Shown here: positions 26,399 through 34,884 of the stretch, one piece after another
How the letters are laid out: each line of letters begins with the position of its first letter
Position numbering within the stretch: the first letter of the stretch is position 1
From: Chloroflexota bacterium
GTDB taxonomy: Bacteria > Chloroflexota > Dehalococcoidia > Lucifugimonadales > Lucifugimonadaceae
DNA: 64,000 nucleotides
Direction of reading: 5' to 3'
NCBI GenBank assembly: GCA_002730555.1
Contig: PCAM01000007.1
Location: 1 to 64,000, forward strand
The notes under the pieces: generated by a model
Told to the model about the DNA's origin: nothing
What the model saw: only the letters and a program-made list of their open reading frames with translations
The model's database searches: none
Position numbers and translations under genes: made by a program

Positions 26399-27610
26399 CT
26401 ATTCCGCTGGTTCCACCGCGTCGTCCAGAGCTCGCGCCCTCAGTTGGCCACACCCGGCGTTGATGTCGATGCCCTTTTCCTGTCGCACCGTGTTCGGGAT
26501 CCCGGCTTTTGTGAGGATCTCGCGGAAAAGGGCGCTTCTCTTGTCGTTAGGGCGCGCGTAGGGTCCGTTCTCGGTCGGATTGACCGGGATCAGGTTCACG
26601 TGGCACATCAAACCTTTGAGCAGAACGGTCAGTTTCTTGGCGTGCTCCGGCGTGTCGTTCTCACGATCGAGCAACACATACTCGAAAAAGATGCGGCGGT
26701 TTGTGGTCTCAACGTAATCGCGGCAGGCGTGCATCAGGCGTGCGATCGGGTAGCGCTTGTTGACCGGCATCGTCCGTGAACGTGACTCGTCGTCAGGCGC
26801 GTGCAGTGAGACCGCTAGATTCAACTGGTAGGGCTCGCGGGCCAGCTTGCGGATCTCCGGGACCAATCCGACGGTGGACACGGTCAAGTGCCGGGCGCCG
26901 ATGTTCATACCCTGGCCGTGGTTCATGACGGCGATGGATTGCATGGTGTTGTTGTAGTTAGCGAGCGGCTCGCCCATGCCCATGAAGACGACGTTGGTGA
27001 TCTCTGTAACCTCGTCTTTTTTGGCCTCGCCGGAGGCGACCAGCGCGGCGTTTTCACCGCGGATTACGCCGCGCATGTGCAGGACCTGAGCCACGATCTC
27101 TCCGGGACTGAGCTGACGGCGGAACCCCTGCTGCCCGGTGGCGCAGAATTTGCATCCCAGGGCGCAGCCGGCCTGGGTGGAAATGCATACGGTCCGCCGG
27201 GCGCGTCGGTGGCCGTCAAGGCCGTAGCGCATGAGGACGGTCTCGATGAGTTCGCCGTCCTGTAGCTTGAACAGGACCTTGTCCGTGGAGCCGTCCGCCG
27301 AACGAAGTTCGATCTCCGGCGTGATGGGAGAAACCCTGTAGCGCTCTTCTAGCGCCGCCCTGAACGGCTTTGCGAGGGTCGTCATTTCATCGAAGGACCG
27401 CGCTCCATCGTGGTAGAGCGATCGCCACAGTTGGCGGGCGCGAAACGGGGGCTGGCCAAGCTGCAACACCACGAAATTGAGGTCATCCTCGTTCACGTCG
27501 AGGATGGAGGGAAGGAGTGATTCACGCGGCATTTCTATAGTGGCCGGCGCCTCAGGAACCTCCGACGTGCCGGTGGTTTCCGGATCGGGGTGTGGGGAAG
27601 CGGTTGTCAC
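26399..27610 (-). CDS. rlmN: Dual-specificity RNA methyltransferase RlmN (23S rRNA A2503 / tRNA A37)
   Basis: Radical SAM enzyme that methylates C2 of adenosine. The cluster motif CALGCKFCATG (CxxxCxxC) is at about residues 153-163; GEPLANYNNTM, the ARHLTVSTVGLVP segment, LAVSLHAPDDESR and LIPVNPTENGPYARP follow in the usual order. The catalytic cysteine near the end lies in NAGCGQL. It carries an extra 30-residue N-terminal tail rich in Pro/Glu before ILDVNEDDL; a later start is possible. 403 residues. Confidence 0.94.
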   Translation of the reverse strand: MTTASPHPDPETTGTSEVPEAPATIEMPRESLLPSILDVNEDDLNFVVLQLGQPPFRARQLWRSLYHDGARSFDEMTTLAKPFRAALEERYRVSPITPEIELRSADGSTDKVLFKLQDGELIETVLMRYGLDGHRRARRTVCISTQAGCALGCKFCATGQQGFRRQLSPGEIVAQVLHMRGVIRGENAALVASGEAKKDEVTEITNVVFMGMGEPLANYNNTMQSIAVMNHGQGMNIGARHLTVSTVGLVPEIRKLAREPYQLNLAVSLHAPDDESRSRTMPVNKRYPIARLMHACRDYVETTNRRIFFEYVLLDRENDTPEHAKKLTVLLKGLMCHVNLIPVNPTENGPYARPNDKRSALFREILTKAGIPNTVRQEKGIDINAGCGQLRARALDDAVEPAE

Positions 27611-28034
27611 TGGTGATTGGTCCTTATTGCCTAGCGAAACTAGGACCCGACCGCGGTTTCGCGGTGCGTTGCGTGTTCAGGGGAAGCAGGGAGAGTAGTT
27701 TTGGCGGCGTCCGCTTCTGGGAGGGTGGAACCGTTGCGGCAGCGTGTCTGTGCGTCCACTTCGGCCGGAATGCAGTCGTCAATTCTACGACCGGCGTCCG
27801 CCGGAAGCGACAGATTTCGTAAAGGATTGGGGGCACATAGCCGGTAATCACCCCGGCCATGCTGATTTAGGAGGGTAGATAAATGGAATTGGTGTGTATT
27901 TAGAGCCAGAGAAGGGACCGCTGCTATACTTCTCGACTTCATCCTCGTTGCGCTGCCGCTTTCCCGTCGGTCTGTTGACCCGAATTGACGGTTGTCTGAG
28001 CGACTCGTTTGTACTTGGATCCTTGAGGCACGCC
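27611..28034. promoter_or_regulatory. Divergent region between rlmN and phoU with a six-codon open frame
   Basis: About 420 bases. A strong ribosome-binding site (AGGAGGG at 27869-27875) sits seven bases before ATG at 27883, but the frame holds only six codons (MELVCI) and stops at 27903. This could be a leader peptide or an orphan site left by a lost gene. No hairpin or anti-terminator was recognised. The rest must carry the divergent promoters. Confidence 0.4.
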
Positions 28035-28736
28035 ATGGCACGTGAAGAATTTGACCGTGATCTTCAACAGCTCGAAGCAGAGCTGGTGTTGCTTGGCGCG
28101 CTCGTGGAGAGTTCGATCTTCAGCGCTCTGAGCGCCATCAAGAATCGTGACCTTGCGCTCTCGGAAAAGGTTATCGAAGACGACGATTTGATCGACGACA
28201 AGCGTCATCTTGTTGAAGACGCCTGTATCGAACTGATTCGCCGTGAAGCTCCTGTCGCAAGCGATCTACGGCGAATTATCAGCTCGCTCCACATAGCGGG
28301 CGAACTGGAGCGGATGGGCGATTACGCCGAAGGTATCGCCAAGATCAGCCTGATGATGGGCCCGGAACCGCCGTTGAAAGAGCTCGTCGACATTCCGGCA
28401 ATGGGCGAACGCGCCGTACATATGCTCAAGCAAAGTCTCGACGCATTCCTCACGCGCGACGAAACCGCTGCCGTGCAGGAAGCGCTGGCGATCGGGCCCG
28501 ACGATGACCAGGTGGACGATCTGTACCGCAAGGTGCGGGTCGATCTCTTGCAGTTAATGAAGGAAGACCCGGGAAACGTGGAGCGCGGTACCTATCTGCT
28601 GTGGGCTGCGCACAACGTCGAGCGTATCGCCGACCGCGCAACGAACATCGCCGAACGTGTCGTCTACCAGGCGACCGGGCATCGCGTGCGGGTCGGGGCG
28701 GATAAGGAAGAACGCGTTTTAGAGACGCCCGGCTAG
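28035..28736 (+). CDS. phoU: Phosphate signalling complex protein PhoU
   Basis: Helical-bundle regulator that links the Pst phosphate transporter to the PhoR/PhoB two-component system. The 233-residue protein has two PhoU repeats, each with the E/DxxxD metal-binding signature: VIEDDDLIDDKRHLVEDACI and IISSLHIAGELERMGDYAEG in the first, DDDQVDDLYRKVRVDLL and LLWAAHNVERIADRATNIAE in the second. The ATG at 28035 was chosen because the conserved fold begins there. No pst genes are nearby, so it is an isolated copy. Confidence 0.9.
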   Translation: MAREEFDRDLQQLEAELVLLGALVESSIFSALSAIKNRDLALSEKVIEDDDLIDDKRHLVEDACIELIRREAPVASDLRRIISSLHIAGELERMGDYAEGIAKISLMMGPEPPLKELVDIPAMGERAVHMLKQSLDAFLTRDETAAVQEALAIGPDDDQVDDLYRKVRVDLLQLMKEDPGNVERGTYLLWAAHNVERIADRATNIAERVVYQATGHRVRVGADKEERVLETPG

Positions 28737-28787
28737 AAAGCCGGCCCGTGTGGCGGAACAACCTTCGGCCACAACCAGTTGAAAAGG

Positions 28788-29216
28788 TTAGGCCGTTTCG
28801 ATCAGAACCGGCTCGCGCACTGCGTCCTCCGAAGGCGGCCAGATGCGCGGCAACGGTTGTGGCGACTTGAACGGAGACCGGGTGTGGAGCGTTAGCACCG
28901 ATACTATCGGCCGTTGCTCCGGGTCGGGGACCTGCCTCGTTCCCTCACGTTCCTGTTTTAGAACGCGATGCACCGTTCTTGTGCTTACCTCGAAGCGGTC
29001 GGCGATTTCGGCGACGGAGAGACTCTCGGCCCTGCGAGCGGAGATCATGGCTTCGTCGCGGCTCTGCCGGCTTGCGCGTTGAAGCCAACCCGGGTCGTCA
29101 AATTTGCAGATCGGGAGAGGGCACACCAAGCACGAGATCGAGACCTCACAACCGTCGTCCCGGTAGTTGATGTTTTCCGGGAGAGTGTCCGCCCGGACAA
29201 GTCTGATCATCGTCAC
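28788..29216 (-). CDS. Cys-cluster helix-turn-helix protein, second gene of the LexA-controlled unit
   Basis: About 142 residues from GTG at 29216 (AGGAGG seven bases upstream; ATG at 29210 is the alternative). Four cysteines at positions 23, 29, 32 and 37 form a compact C-x5-C-x2-C-x4-C cluster that could bind zinc or an Fe-S cluster. A helix-turn-helix follows at about 66-87 (SLSVAEIADRFEVSTRTVHR), then a Pro-rich tail. I do not recognise the family. It lies 94 bases downstream of the unknown protein gene and on the same strand, so it is likely in the same SOS-regulated transcript. Could be a sensor-regulator or a DNA-binding effector. Confidence 0.6.
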   Translation of the reverse strand: MTMIRLVRADTLPENINYRDDGCEVSISCLVCPLPICKFDDPGWLQRASRQSRDEAMISARRAESLSVAEIADRFEVSTRTVHRVLKQEREGTRQVPDPEQRPIVSVLTLHTRSPFKSPQPLPRIWPPSEDAVREPVLIETA

Positions 29217-29310
29217 GTCTTCGCCTCCTCTGTAGGATAGTTTGATACCGGGTGGGAGCCGGGGGGAGCGCGCCGCGGGAGTAGCCCGGCGCTCCTGGGG
29301 AAACGTTCGA

Positions 29311-30003
29311 CTAGCTGACCGCTGCGATCGCCGTCTGCTCGGTCGTGTCGAAATGGCGACGCACACCGTCGCGCCATTCCTTCGTGAGATTCGATCGCCT
29401 CACGCGGTCGAAGAGGGACTCGTTACCGTCCGCTGGCCTTGAGAACGAGCTGTAGAACACGGTCGTCAGACCCCTGGCAGAGGCCCGGGGAACGACCCGG
29501 GTCCGAAACCACTCGGTCGGGATGCGGTCGGCAGTGACAACTTCCAGAAGCGTGTCCGGACGGGCGGGCATACCGGGCATGCTCTTCCCTGATGGGGCGT
29601 CCACGCTGATAAACATCTGCCACGACTCCATGAGCCGGATGCTTCGGCCCCCCACGGCGGTCCACATCCCGGACATTCCGGACTTATCGAGCGCACTCGT
29701 CAGGGAGTGCATGGCCGGGTAGGTGTGTTCCATGAATGAAGGAGCAACCCGTGCGGAAACCGATCCGGCGCCCATTCCGACCGTCATGAGGAGGAGCTCA
29801 AGGCGGGTCGATATGGCTATCGCCTCGACCTCGGAAACCACGGAGATCGAGAGCGTGTCGCCGCGCTTGCTCACCACGCTGTCCAGGGCGGCACGCGAGA
29901 ACTCATCCGCGTCGTTAAATGACGGGGTCGCTTCGGGCCGAGAGGGGCCAGAGCCCGGTCGGGGAGGAGCGATTGCGGAAGAGCGGGTAACCAGAGTCGT
30001 CAT
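29311..30003 (-). CDS. Unknown protein under LexA-type control
   Basis: A 230-residue protein with no recognised family. The first 30 residues are Pro/Ser rich; the core (FNDADEFSRAALDSVVSKRG onward) alternates charged and hydrophobic segments without transmembrane helices, with a Met/Gly-rich middle (GKSMPGMPARP) and a basic C-terminal part. ATG at 30003 is chosen (GAGAGG nine bases upstream); a TTG at 30078 would add 25 residues that look non-coding. It lies about 90 bases behind two GAAC-N4-GTTC boxes and a near-consensus promoter. DNA-damage induction is therefore likely; a role in damage tolerance or division arrest is speculation. Confidence 0.6.
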   Translation of the reverse strand: MTTLVTRSSAIAPPRPGSGPSRPEATPSFNDADEFSRAALDSVVSKRGDTLSISVVSEVEAIAISTRLELLLMTVGMGAGSVSARVAPSFMEHTYPAMHSLTSALDKSGMSGMWTAVGGRSIRLMESWQMFISVDAPSGKSMPGMPARPDTLLEVVTADRIPTEWFRTRVVPRASARGLTTVFYSSFSRPADGNESLFDRVRRSNLTKEWRDGVRRHFDTTEQTAIAAVS

Positions 30004-30092
30004 GTCCTGTAACCTCTCAGCGTGCACGGGAGTTCCGGTGCTTGCCCTGTACCGGCCGATGGAACTTGTCTTCATCAATTTAACTGTTATTA

Positions 30093-30136
30093 GAACGCGT
30101 GTTCGGATAATAGAACAAGCGTTCTGTTGTTGTCAA
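30093..30136 (-). promoter_or_regulatory. SOS promoter with tandem LexA boxes
   Basis: On the minus strand TTGACA (30136-30131) and TATTAT (30112-30107) are separated by 18 bases. One palindrome GAAC-N4-GTTC (plus 30113-30124, GAACAAGCGTTC) lies exactly between them, and a second (plus 30093-30104, GAACGCGTGTTC) covers the predicted start region. The box centres are 20 bases apart, on the same helix face. GAAC-N4-GTTC is the LexA/DinR box of Gram-positive bacteria and is reported for the Chloroflexota genus Dehalococcoides. Confidence 0.8.
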
Positions 30137-30305
30137 TTGACCAGTACAAATCCCAGCGGACGAGCGGGCAATACAAAGTTTGACGCCCCGTGTCGGTGGA
30201 CCTACGCTTTCGCGTCGTGGCGTTTTTGGACCCACATAGGGTGCGGGCGTCACACACCGGGCATACGGACCGGCCGTTTGCACACTTCAGATCTATCAGA
30301 AAGAA

Positions 30306-31565
30306 ATGCCGGGTCATATGAACGCCGAAATCGTCGCTATCGGAACGGAATTGCTCCTGGGCCAGATCGTTGATACCAACTCGGCGTGGATCGGCCAGCG
30401 CTTCGCCGATAACGGGATCGACCTCCATTACGTGAGCATCGTCGGCGACAGCCGGTCACGCATGCTGGACACCCTAAAACGTGCGCACGGTCGATCACAG
30501 GTGGTCATCACCACCGGCGGCATCGGGCCGACCCAGGACGATCTCACACGCGAGATCGTCGCCGAGATGACGGGTCGCAAAGTCGTCGTGGATCCCGAAT
30601 CCCTGATCGAGTTGGCGGAGCGCTTCCAGAAGCGCGGATTCATCCTGACCAAGAACAACGAGAAGCAGGCCGAAATCCCGGAGGGCGCCGGGATATTCCG
30701 CAATCCCAACGGCACAGCGCCGGCTTTTTGTGTAGAGGACGGGGGCGCGGTAATTATCTCTCTGCCGGGCGTCCCCTTTGAGATGAAGTGGCTCATCGAC
30801 AACGAGGTCATTCCGTACATCAAAGCCAAGTTCAATGTCACGGACGTGATCCGGTACCGGGTGCTCAAGACGGTGGACCTAGGTGAGAGCAGCGTGGATC
30901 ACCTGATCGGCCACCTGATGAAGGACGACGGAAACCCCGCCGTCGGCACGATGGCGCATCCGGGGCAGGTAGATGTCCGGATTGCGGCCCGGGCCAGCTC
31001 AGAGGATGAGGCAGAGGAACTTATCGGTCCGATCGAAGAGGAGATCAGGAACCTTCTCGGCGACAACATATTTGCGACCGGCGACGAGACGCTTGAATCC
31101 TTGCTCGGGAGTTTGATAGCGGATAAAGGTTTGACGGTCGCGACCTACGAGGACCTGACGGGCGGTGCGATCGCCGACGTCTTCCAGCAGGCCGCCGGGG
31201 CGGCGTTTGTCGAGGGCAATATCGTGAACTCGAACAAGGCGCTGGAACGGCTGGCGCGCGCGTGCGGCGAGAGCCTGCCGTTTGCGGATGGTCCGGAGCG
31301 CACCGCTGCCCTGTCTCGTGCGATGCGGGTCGTCTCGGGCGCGACGCTGGGAGTCGCTGTTCACGCCGTGGAAGAGGGCGATCAGCGGACGGAGAACCTG
31401 GGGCGTGGAGAGACTTACATAGCGGTCACCGATGCCGATGGCACTCACACACGTCATGTGCGATCGGCCGGACGCGGCGTGCCGGATCGACGTCGTGCCG
31501 CGCTGAGCAGCCTGAGTCTGGTCCGGCGGGTGTTGCTGGGACTGGACTCACCCCTTGGGGCTTGA
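30306..31565 (+). CDS. cinA: CinA family protein with degenerate C-terminal amidase domain
   Basis: CinA homologue, 419 residues (ATG at 30318 may be the true start). The N-terminal MoaB/MogA-like pyrophosphatase domain is intact: EIVAIGTELLLGQIVDTNS, TTGGIGPTQDDLTRE, NPNGTAPAF and LPGVPFEMK. The C-terminal domain corresponds to the NMN/PncC amidase, but its AESCTGG motif reads YEDLTGG, replacing the catalytic serine, so amidase activity is doubtful. In other bacteria CinA is tied to competence and NAD recycling. It lies divergent from the SOS unit, whose LexA boxes are about 180 bases upstream of this gene. Confidence 0.85.
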   Translation: MPGHMNAEIVAIGTELLLGQIVDTNSAWIGQRFADNGIDLHYVSIVGDSRSRMLDTLKRAHGRSQVVITTGGIGPTQDDLTREIVAEMTGRKVVVDPESLIELAERFQKRGFILTKNNEKQAEIPEGAGIFRNPNGTAPAFCVEDGGAVIISLPGVPFEMKWLIDNEVIPYIKAKFNVTDVIRYRVLKTVDLGESSVDHLIGHLMKDDGNPAVGTMAHPGQVDVRIAARASSEDEAEELIGPIEEEIRNLLGDNIFATGDETLESLLGSLIADKGLTVATYEDLTGGAIADVFQQAAGAAFVEGNIVNSNKALERLARACGESLPFADGPERTAALSRAMRVVSGATLGVAVHAVEEGDQRTENLGRGETYIAVTDADGTHTRHVRSAGRGVPDRRRAALSSLSLVRRVLLGLDSPLGA

Positions 31566-31755
31566 ATATTGACGGTCCTGGTCAACCAGGCACGTAAAAT
31601 TGGCGCTAGGACACCGGATTTCAAAGCAGCGTGAACCCGCGAAAGGGCGGCGCAATGGACCGCTTGGATTCACTGCTAGACTCAACCGACCGTTGCAAAG
31701 CCCTCACGAGGACGTTGGCTCAGAGCTCAGACCGGGCGTTAATAGGAATCTCCCC

Positions 31756-32811
31756 ATGAAATCAGTCGCCGCAATTCACACGCAGCATGGTGCTCCGTTG
31801 ACCGTGGATCAGATCGAAATCCCGAACCCGCGTCCGGATCAGGTGATCGTCAAGATGTTCTCGTCCGGTGTTTGCCACTCGCAGCTCCACCAGATGCACA
31901 ACCTGAATACTCAGACCCCGGGCGTTCTCGGGCATGAAGGCACGGGCGTTGTGACGCATGTCGGAAGCGATGTGACACACCTGAAAGAGGGCGACCACGC
32001 CATCGTGACCTGGGTCAAACGTGATCCGGTGAAGGGTCGTGGGGCAAGCGGGCCAACCGGCGTGACGTATCGAGAAGAGCCTGTGAGCGGCGGCGTGTAC
32101 ACGTGGGGAAGGGACGTCTTAACTACGGAACAGCTCGTCGTGCCGATCCCGAAATCGGTGCCGACCGATATTTCGTGCATCGTTGGTTGTGCCGTGCTCA
32201 CGGGCGCCGGTGCGGTCATGCATACGGCAAACGTCCGGCCCGGGAACTCGGTCGCAGTCATCGGCGTCGGCGGGGTTGGCATCTCGGCCGTGCAGATGGC
32301 GAGCATCCTTGAGGCGTATCCGATAATCGCCGTGGACCTTGACGACGCAAAGCTGGAGTACGCTCGGATGATGGGAGCGACGCATACCGTTAACGCCTCG
32401 AATGTGGACCCGATCGAGGCGGTGCAGGAGCTATCCAGTGGGGGAGTTGATTACGCCTTTGACGCCATCGGGCTTCAGATCACAAGCGAGCAGATCCTCC
32501 CCATGACACGAGGCGGCGGTTCCGGCGCGGACAACCACGGCGGCATGGCTGTCCTTATCGGCATGCCGGCCAAGCAGATGACTATCGACCCGGGGTTGTT
32601 CATGTACCACCAGCGTACGTACCGGGGGAGCCTGGGGGCGACGCGGCCGGAACAGGACTTCCCGATGTATCTCCGTTGGTATGAAGAGGGCAAGCTCAAC
32701 CTGGACGAGATGGTGACACGGCGTTACCGGCTTGAGGAGATAAACCAGGCCTGCGATGACCTGCAGGCGGGCCTGATCACGGGCCGGGCGATCATTGACT
32801 ACACCGAGTAA
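31756..32811 (+). CDS. Zinc-dependent alcohol dehydrogenase family protein without structural zinc site
   Basis: A 351-residue medium-chain dehydrogenase. Catalytic zinc ligands are visible: Cys in GVCHSQLH (about 38), His in GHEGTGVV (about 58-65) and Cys in IVGCAVLTGAG (about 155). The NAD-binding motif is GVGGVG (about 180-185). The loop that normally carries four structural-zinc cysteines is Gly/Pro/Arg rich and has none. The ATG at 31756 is chosen because conserved sequence begins there, although the frame is open to 31600. The next gene overlaps its end by 17 bases. Confidence 0.85.
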   Translation: MKSVAAIHTQHGAPLTVDQIEIPNPRPDQVIVKMFSSGVCHSQLHQMHNLNTQTPGVLGHEGTGVVTHVGSDVTHLKEGDHAIVTWVKRDPVKGRGASGPTGVTYREEPVSGGVYTWGRDVLTTEQLVVPIPKSVPTDISCIVGCAVLTGAGAVMHTANVRPGNSVAVIGVGGVGISAVQMASILEAYPIIAVDLDDAKLEYARMMGATHTVNASNVDPIEAVQELSSGGVDYAFDAIGLQITSEQILPMTRGGGSGADNHGGMAVLIGMPAKQMTIDPGLFMYHQRTYRGSLGATRPEQDFPMYLRWYEEGKLNLDEMVTRRYRLEEINQACDDLQAGLITGRAIIDYTE

Positions 32812-33481
32812 CAGAGCTTTAGATATCAACTTGTTAAACCACGAACCTAGCCGGACATTTCACGGCGACGTTCCGATCTCTGAGAAGGTCTGTCTGGTCA
32901 CCGGCGGCGGACAGGCGCGCGGCAAGGCTATTGCAGAGGCGCTGGCGAGGGCGGGCACGAAAACAGTGGCGATCACCTACTCCGATGATCGCGAAGAGGC
33001 GCATCAGGTGTACGTGAATATCCAGACCATCGGCTCTGGCTGCCTCCTCGCCCACATGGATGTGACCGATCGACCGTCGGTGCGGCAGGGGCTGGTCTGG
33101 ATCAAGGATCAGGTCGGCAAGATCGATGTCCTGGTGAACGCCGATACGGCGCCCTGGCCGGACCCGATAGATTCGACACTCACCGACGAATGCGTGCAGG
33201 CCGTTAACGTGAACATCAGCGGCCAAGCGCTGACTTCAGACGAAATGCTGCCGTTCATGAGCATCCAGAAGACCGGGGGACTGATGGTTGGTGTGGCGGT
33301 CGAAGATGAAGTCATGATGGCGCTGAAGACTATTGCTGAGCCGGGCCTGCCATCCTCCGTGGCGGCGGTGATATCGCCCATGACGGCGCTGGCGGCGTCA
33401 CGCGGGATCACCTTGCGTGTGCTGCCGGCCGGGAGACCGGAGGAGCTGGCTGAGGTGGTTGTGGGGCTGGTGAACGGGTAG
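32795..33481 (+). CDS. Degenerate short-chain dehydrogenase-like protein
   Basis: A protein of up to 228 residues with a partial SDR fold: VCLVTGGGQARGKAIAEALA (nucleotide-binding strand), HMDVTDRPSVRQGL and KIDVLVNADTAPW in place of NNAG. The catalytic YxxxK is missing, and the end is shortened. It is therefore unlikely to be an active dehydrogenase; it may be a pseudoenzyme partner. The TTG at 32795 overlaps the alcohol dehydrogenase by 17 bases, but no clear ribosome-binding site marks the start, which could lie further in. Confidence 0.6.
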   Translation: MTTPSNRALDINLLNHEPSRTFHGDVPISEKVCLVTGGGQARGKAIAEALARAGTKTVAITYSDDREEAHQVYVNIQTIGSGCLLAHMDVTDRPSVRQGLVWIKDQVGKIDVLVNADTAPWPDPIDSTLTDECVQAVNVNISGQALTSDEMLPFMSIQKTGGLMVGVAVEDEVMMALKTIAEPGLPSSVAAVISPMTALAASRGITLRVLPAGRPEELAEVVVGLVNG

Positions 33482-33519
33482 TGGGGCGGTGCTGGCATGT
33501 CTTCATCGAGCGCAGGAGA

Positions 33520-33700
33520 GCAAAATCGCTGTCATCCTGAACTCGATTCAGGATCCGCTGCTATCTGCGTTCGACAGGATGGCGGGGTTCGAGGGTGACG
33601 TTTAAAAAAGGTCCCGTCCGATTTCAAAAATTGCTGACGTAAAACTCGATCCTGAATCAAGTTCAGGACAGGGTCTTCGCCTCCTGTTCAGAATGACTAG
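33520..33700. repeat. Dispersed repeats, family A, head-to-head pair
   Basis: GTCATCCTGAACTCGATTCAGGATC at about 33531-33555 and CGATCCTGAATCAAGTTCAGGAC at about 33650-33671, with TCAGAATGAC ending the second copy at about 33699, form an inverted pair of near-palindromic units. The 365 bases between the SDR-like and TauE genes contain nothing else recognisable apart from the terminator at 33816. Confidence 0.65.
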
Positions 33701-33815
33701 AGTTTGTTGATACGTCATTACAAACGAGTACGCGCACTGACGTGAGAGGATACTAATCCGCCCCTGCGCGTTCCCGTCAAATCTTCTGACCGCGCGATCA
33801 ACAGTGAACCGCCGG

Positions 33816-33847
33816 AAAGCCCCATATAACGGCCCCGGTCGGGGCTT
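33816..33847. terminator. Hairpin terminator downstream of the TauE/SafE gene
   Basis: AAAGCCCC at 33816-33823 can pair with GGGGCTT at 33841-33847; an alternative inner stem GCCCCG/CGGGGC at 33832-33845 is followed by TTAATTT on the plus strand. Located at the stop codon of the minus-strand permease gene. Works on paper in both directions. Confidence 0.55.
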
Positions 33848-34691
33848 AATTTGGGAATTCTATTGCTGCTCTGACGCCCATGAACGGGGCTACGACTAGC
33901 AGCACTATGCCGATGGCGAGCCGGAGGTTGTTGGTGTTCATCTGGCCGGTGCGCCGGGCGCCCAGGTAGCTGCCTACCATCCCGGTGATGCCGAGCAGTG
34001 CGATCAGCAGGATATCGATGTCCCCGTTGATCAGTTTGCCGACGAAACCAGACGCCCCGACGAGCAACCCGATGATGGTGTTGGTGCCTATCGCGATTGC
34101 CGGGTGAAGTTTGAGAACGTTCACCAGGGCGGGCATCCGCACGGTCCCGAGCACCAGCCCGACGGCCCCGCCGAGCACGCCGATAAAGAAGCCGACGGCG
34201 ATTTCAAGGGAGAGCCGACGCGGCGATGGCAGAGGCACTATTACCGTTTCGTCTCTCGCTTCTTCCCCCTGTCTGATGCGCAGCGATCGGGCGAGCGCGA
34301 CCAGGCCCGACCACAGCAGCACGAGTGTCACCAGGCCAAGCAGGACCCAGACGCGGATCGAATCGGAAGCGAGGCTTCCGGCGAAAGCTCCAACGAACGA
34401 GGGAACGCCGATCAGGACGACCACGCGGAACGCGATACGGTCGGATCGCCAGTGTTCCCATCCGCTGGTGATCGCCGTGACGACGCTGACGGCCAGGTTC
34501 ACGCCAGCGGCTACCGGGATGCTGATGCCAAACGCGATCAGGAGCGGAAGCCGGACGACGCCCAGTGCCATGCCGACCATGCCGGAGACGTAGGACACGC
34601 CGAACGCGAGCACGGAGAGGAGAGCGATCTCCCAGGTTGAAAGATCGGACAGCGGGCTGGTGGACCAGATGTCGAGGGGGGGCATCATCAT
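33846..34691 (-). CDS. TauE/SafE-family membrane permease
   Basis: Integral membrane protein of 281 residues with about eight helices in two halves, each opening with a Gly-rich segment (SYVSGMVGMALGVVRLPLLI and IGVLGGAVGLVLGTVRMPALV), the internal repeat typical of the sulfite/organosulfonate exporter family. Exports a small anion, often sulfite, sulfoacetate or another carboxylate. It is the last gene on the minus strand after the DapA-like pair, 193 bases downstream, and could be part of the same catabolic locus. Confidence 0.85.
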   Translation of the reverse strand: MMMPPLDIWSTSPLSDLSTWEIALLSVLAFGVSYVSGMVGMALGVVRLPLLIAFGISIPVAAGVNLAVSVVTAITSGWEHWRSDRIAFRVVVLIGVPSFVGAFAGSLASDSIRVWVLLGLVTLVLLWSGLVALARSLRIRQGEEARDETVIVPLPSPRRLSLEIAVGFFIGVLGGAVGLVLGTVRMPALVNVLKLHPAIAIGTNTIIGLLVGASGFVGKLINGDIDILLIALLGITGMVGSYLGARRTGQMNTNNLRLAIGIVLLVVAPFMGVRAAIEFPN

Positions 34692-34884
34692 CGGCCGCCG
34701 TCGACACGTGCGTTTTGAGCGTTAAAGGGAGTCGGGCGGAACACTATGTCTTGCCGGCTCCCCTCGTACAAGCGCAGTCTGAATCGAGACAGGAGCACGC
34801 AGCCGAACACGTGGCGGAACGCGAGCCCATCTCGGCCCGGTTCGCCCCGAATTCTGGCGCTGAATTATTCATCTCTGGCGATTC

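Noticed and set aside
28726-28745. Hairpin CCGGCT/AGCCGG at the phoU stop as a terminator
   Set aside because: Only six pairs, no T run on either side; too weak to call.
31566-31755. Possible riboswitch or leader RNA upstream of the alcohol dehydrogenase gene
   Set aside because: GC-rich with several weak stems but no known riboswitch consensus could be recognised.
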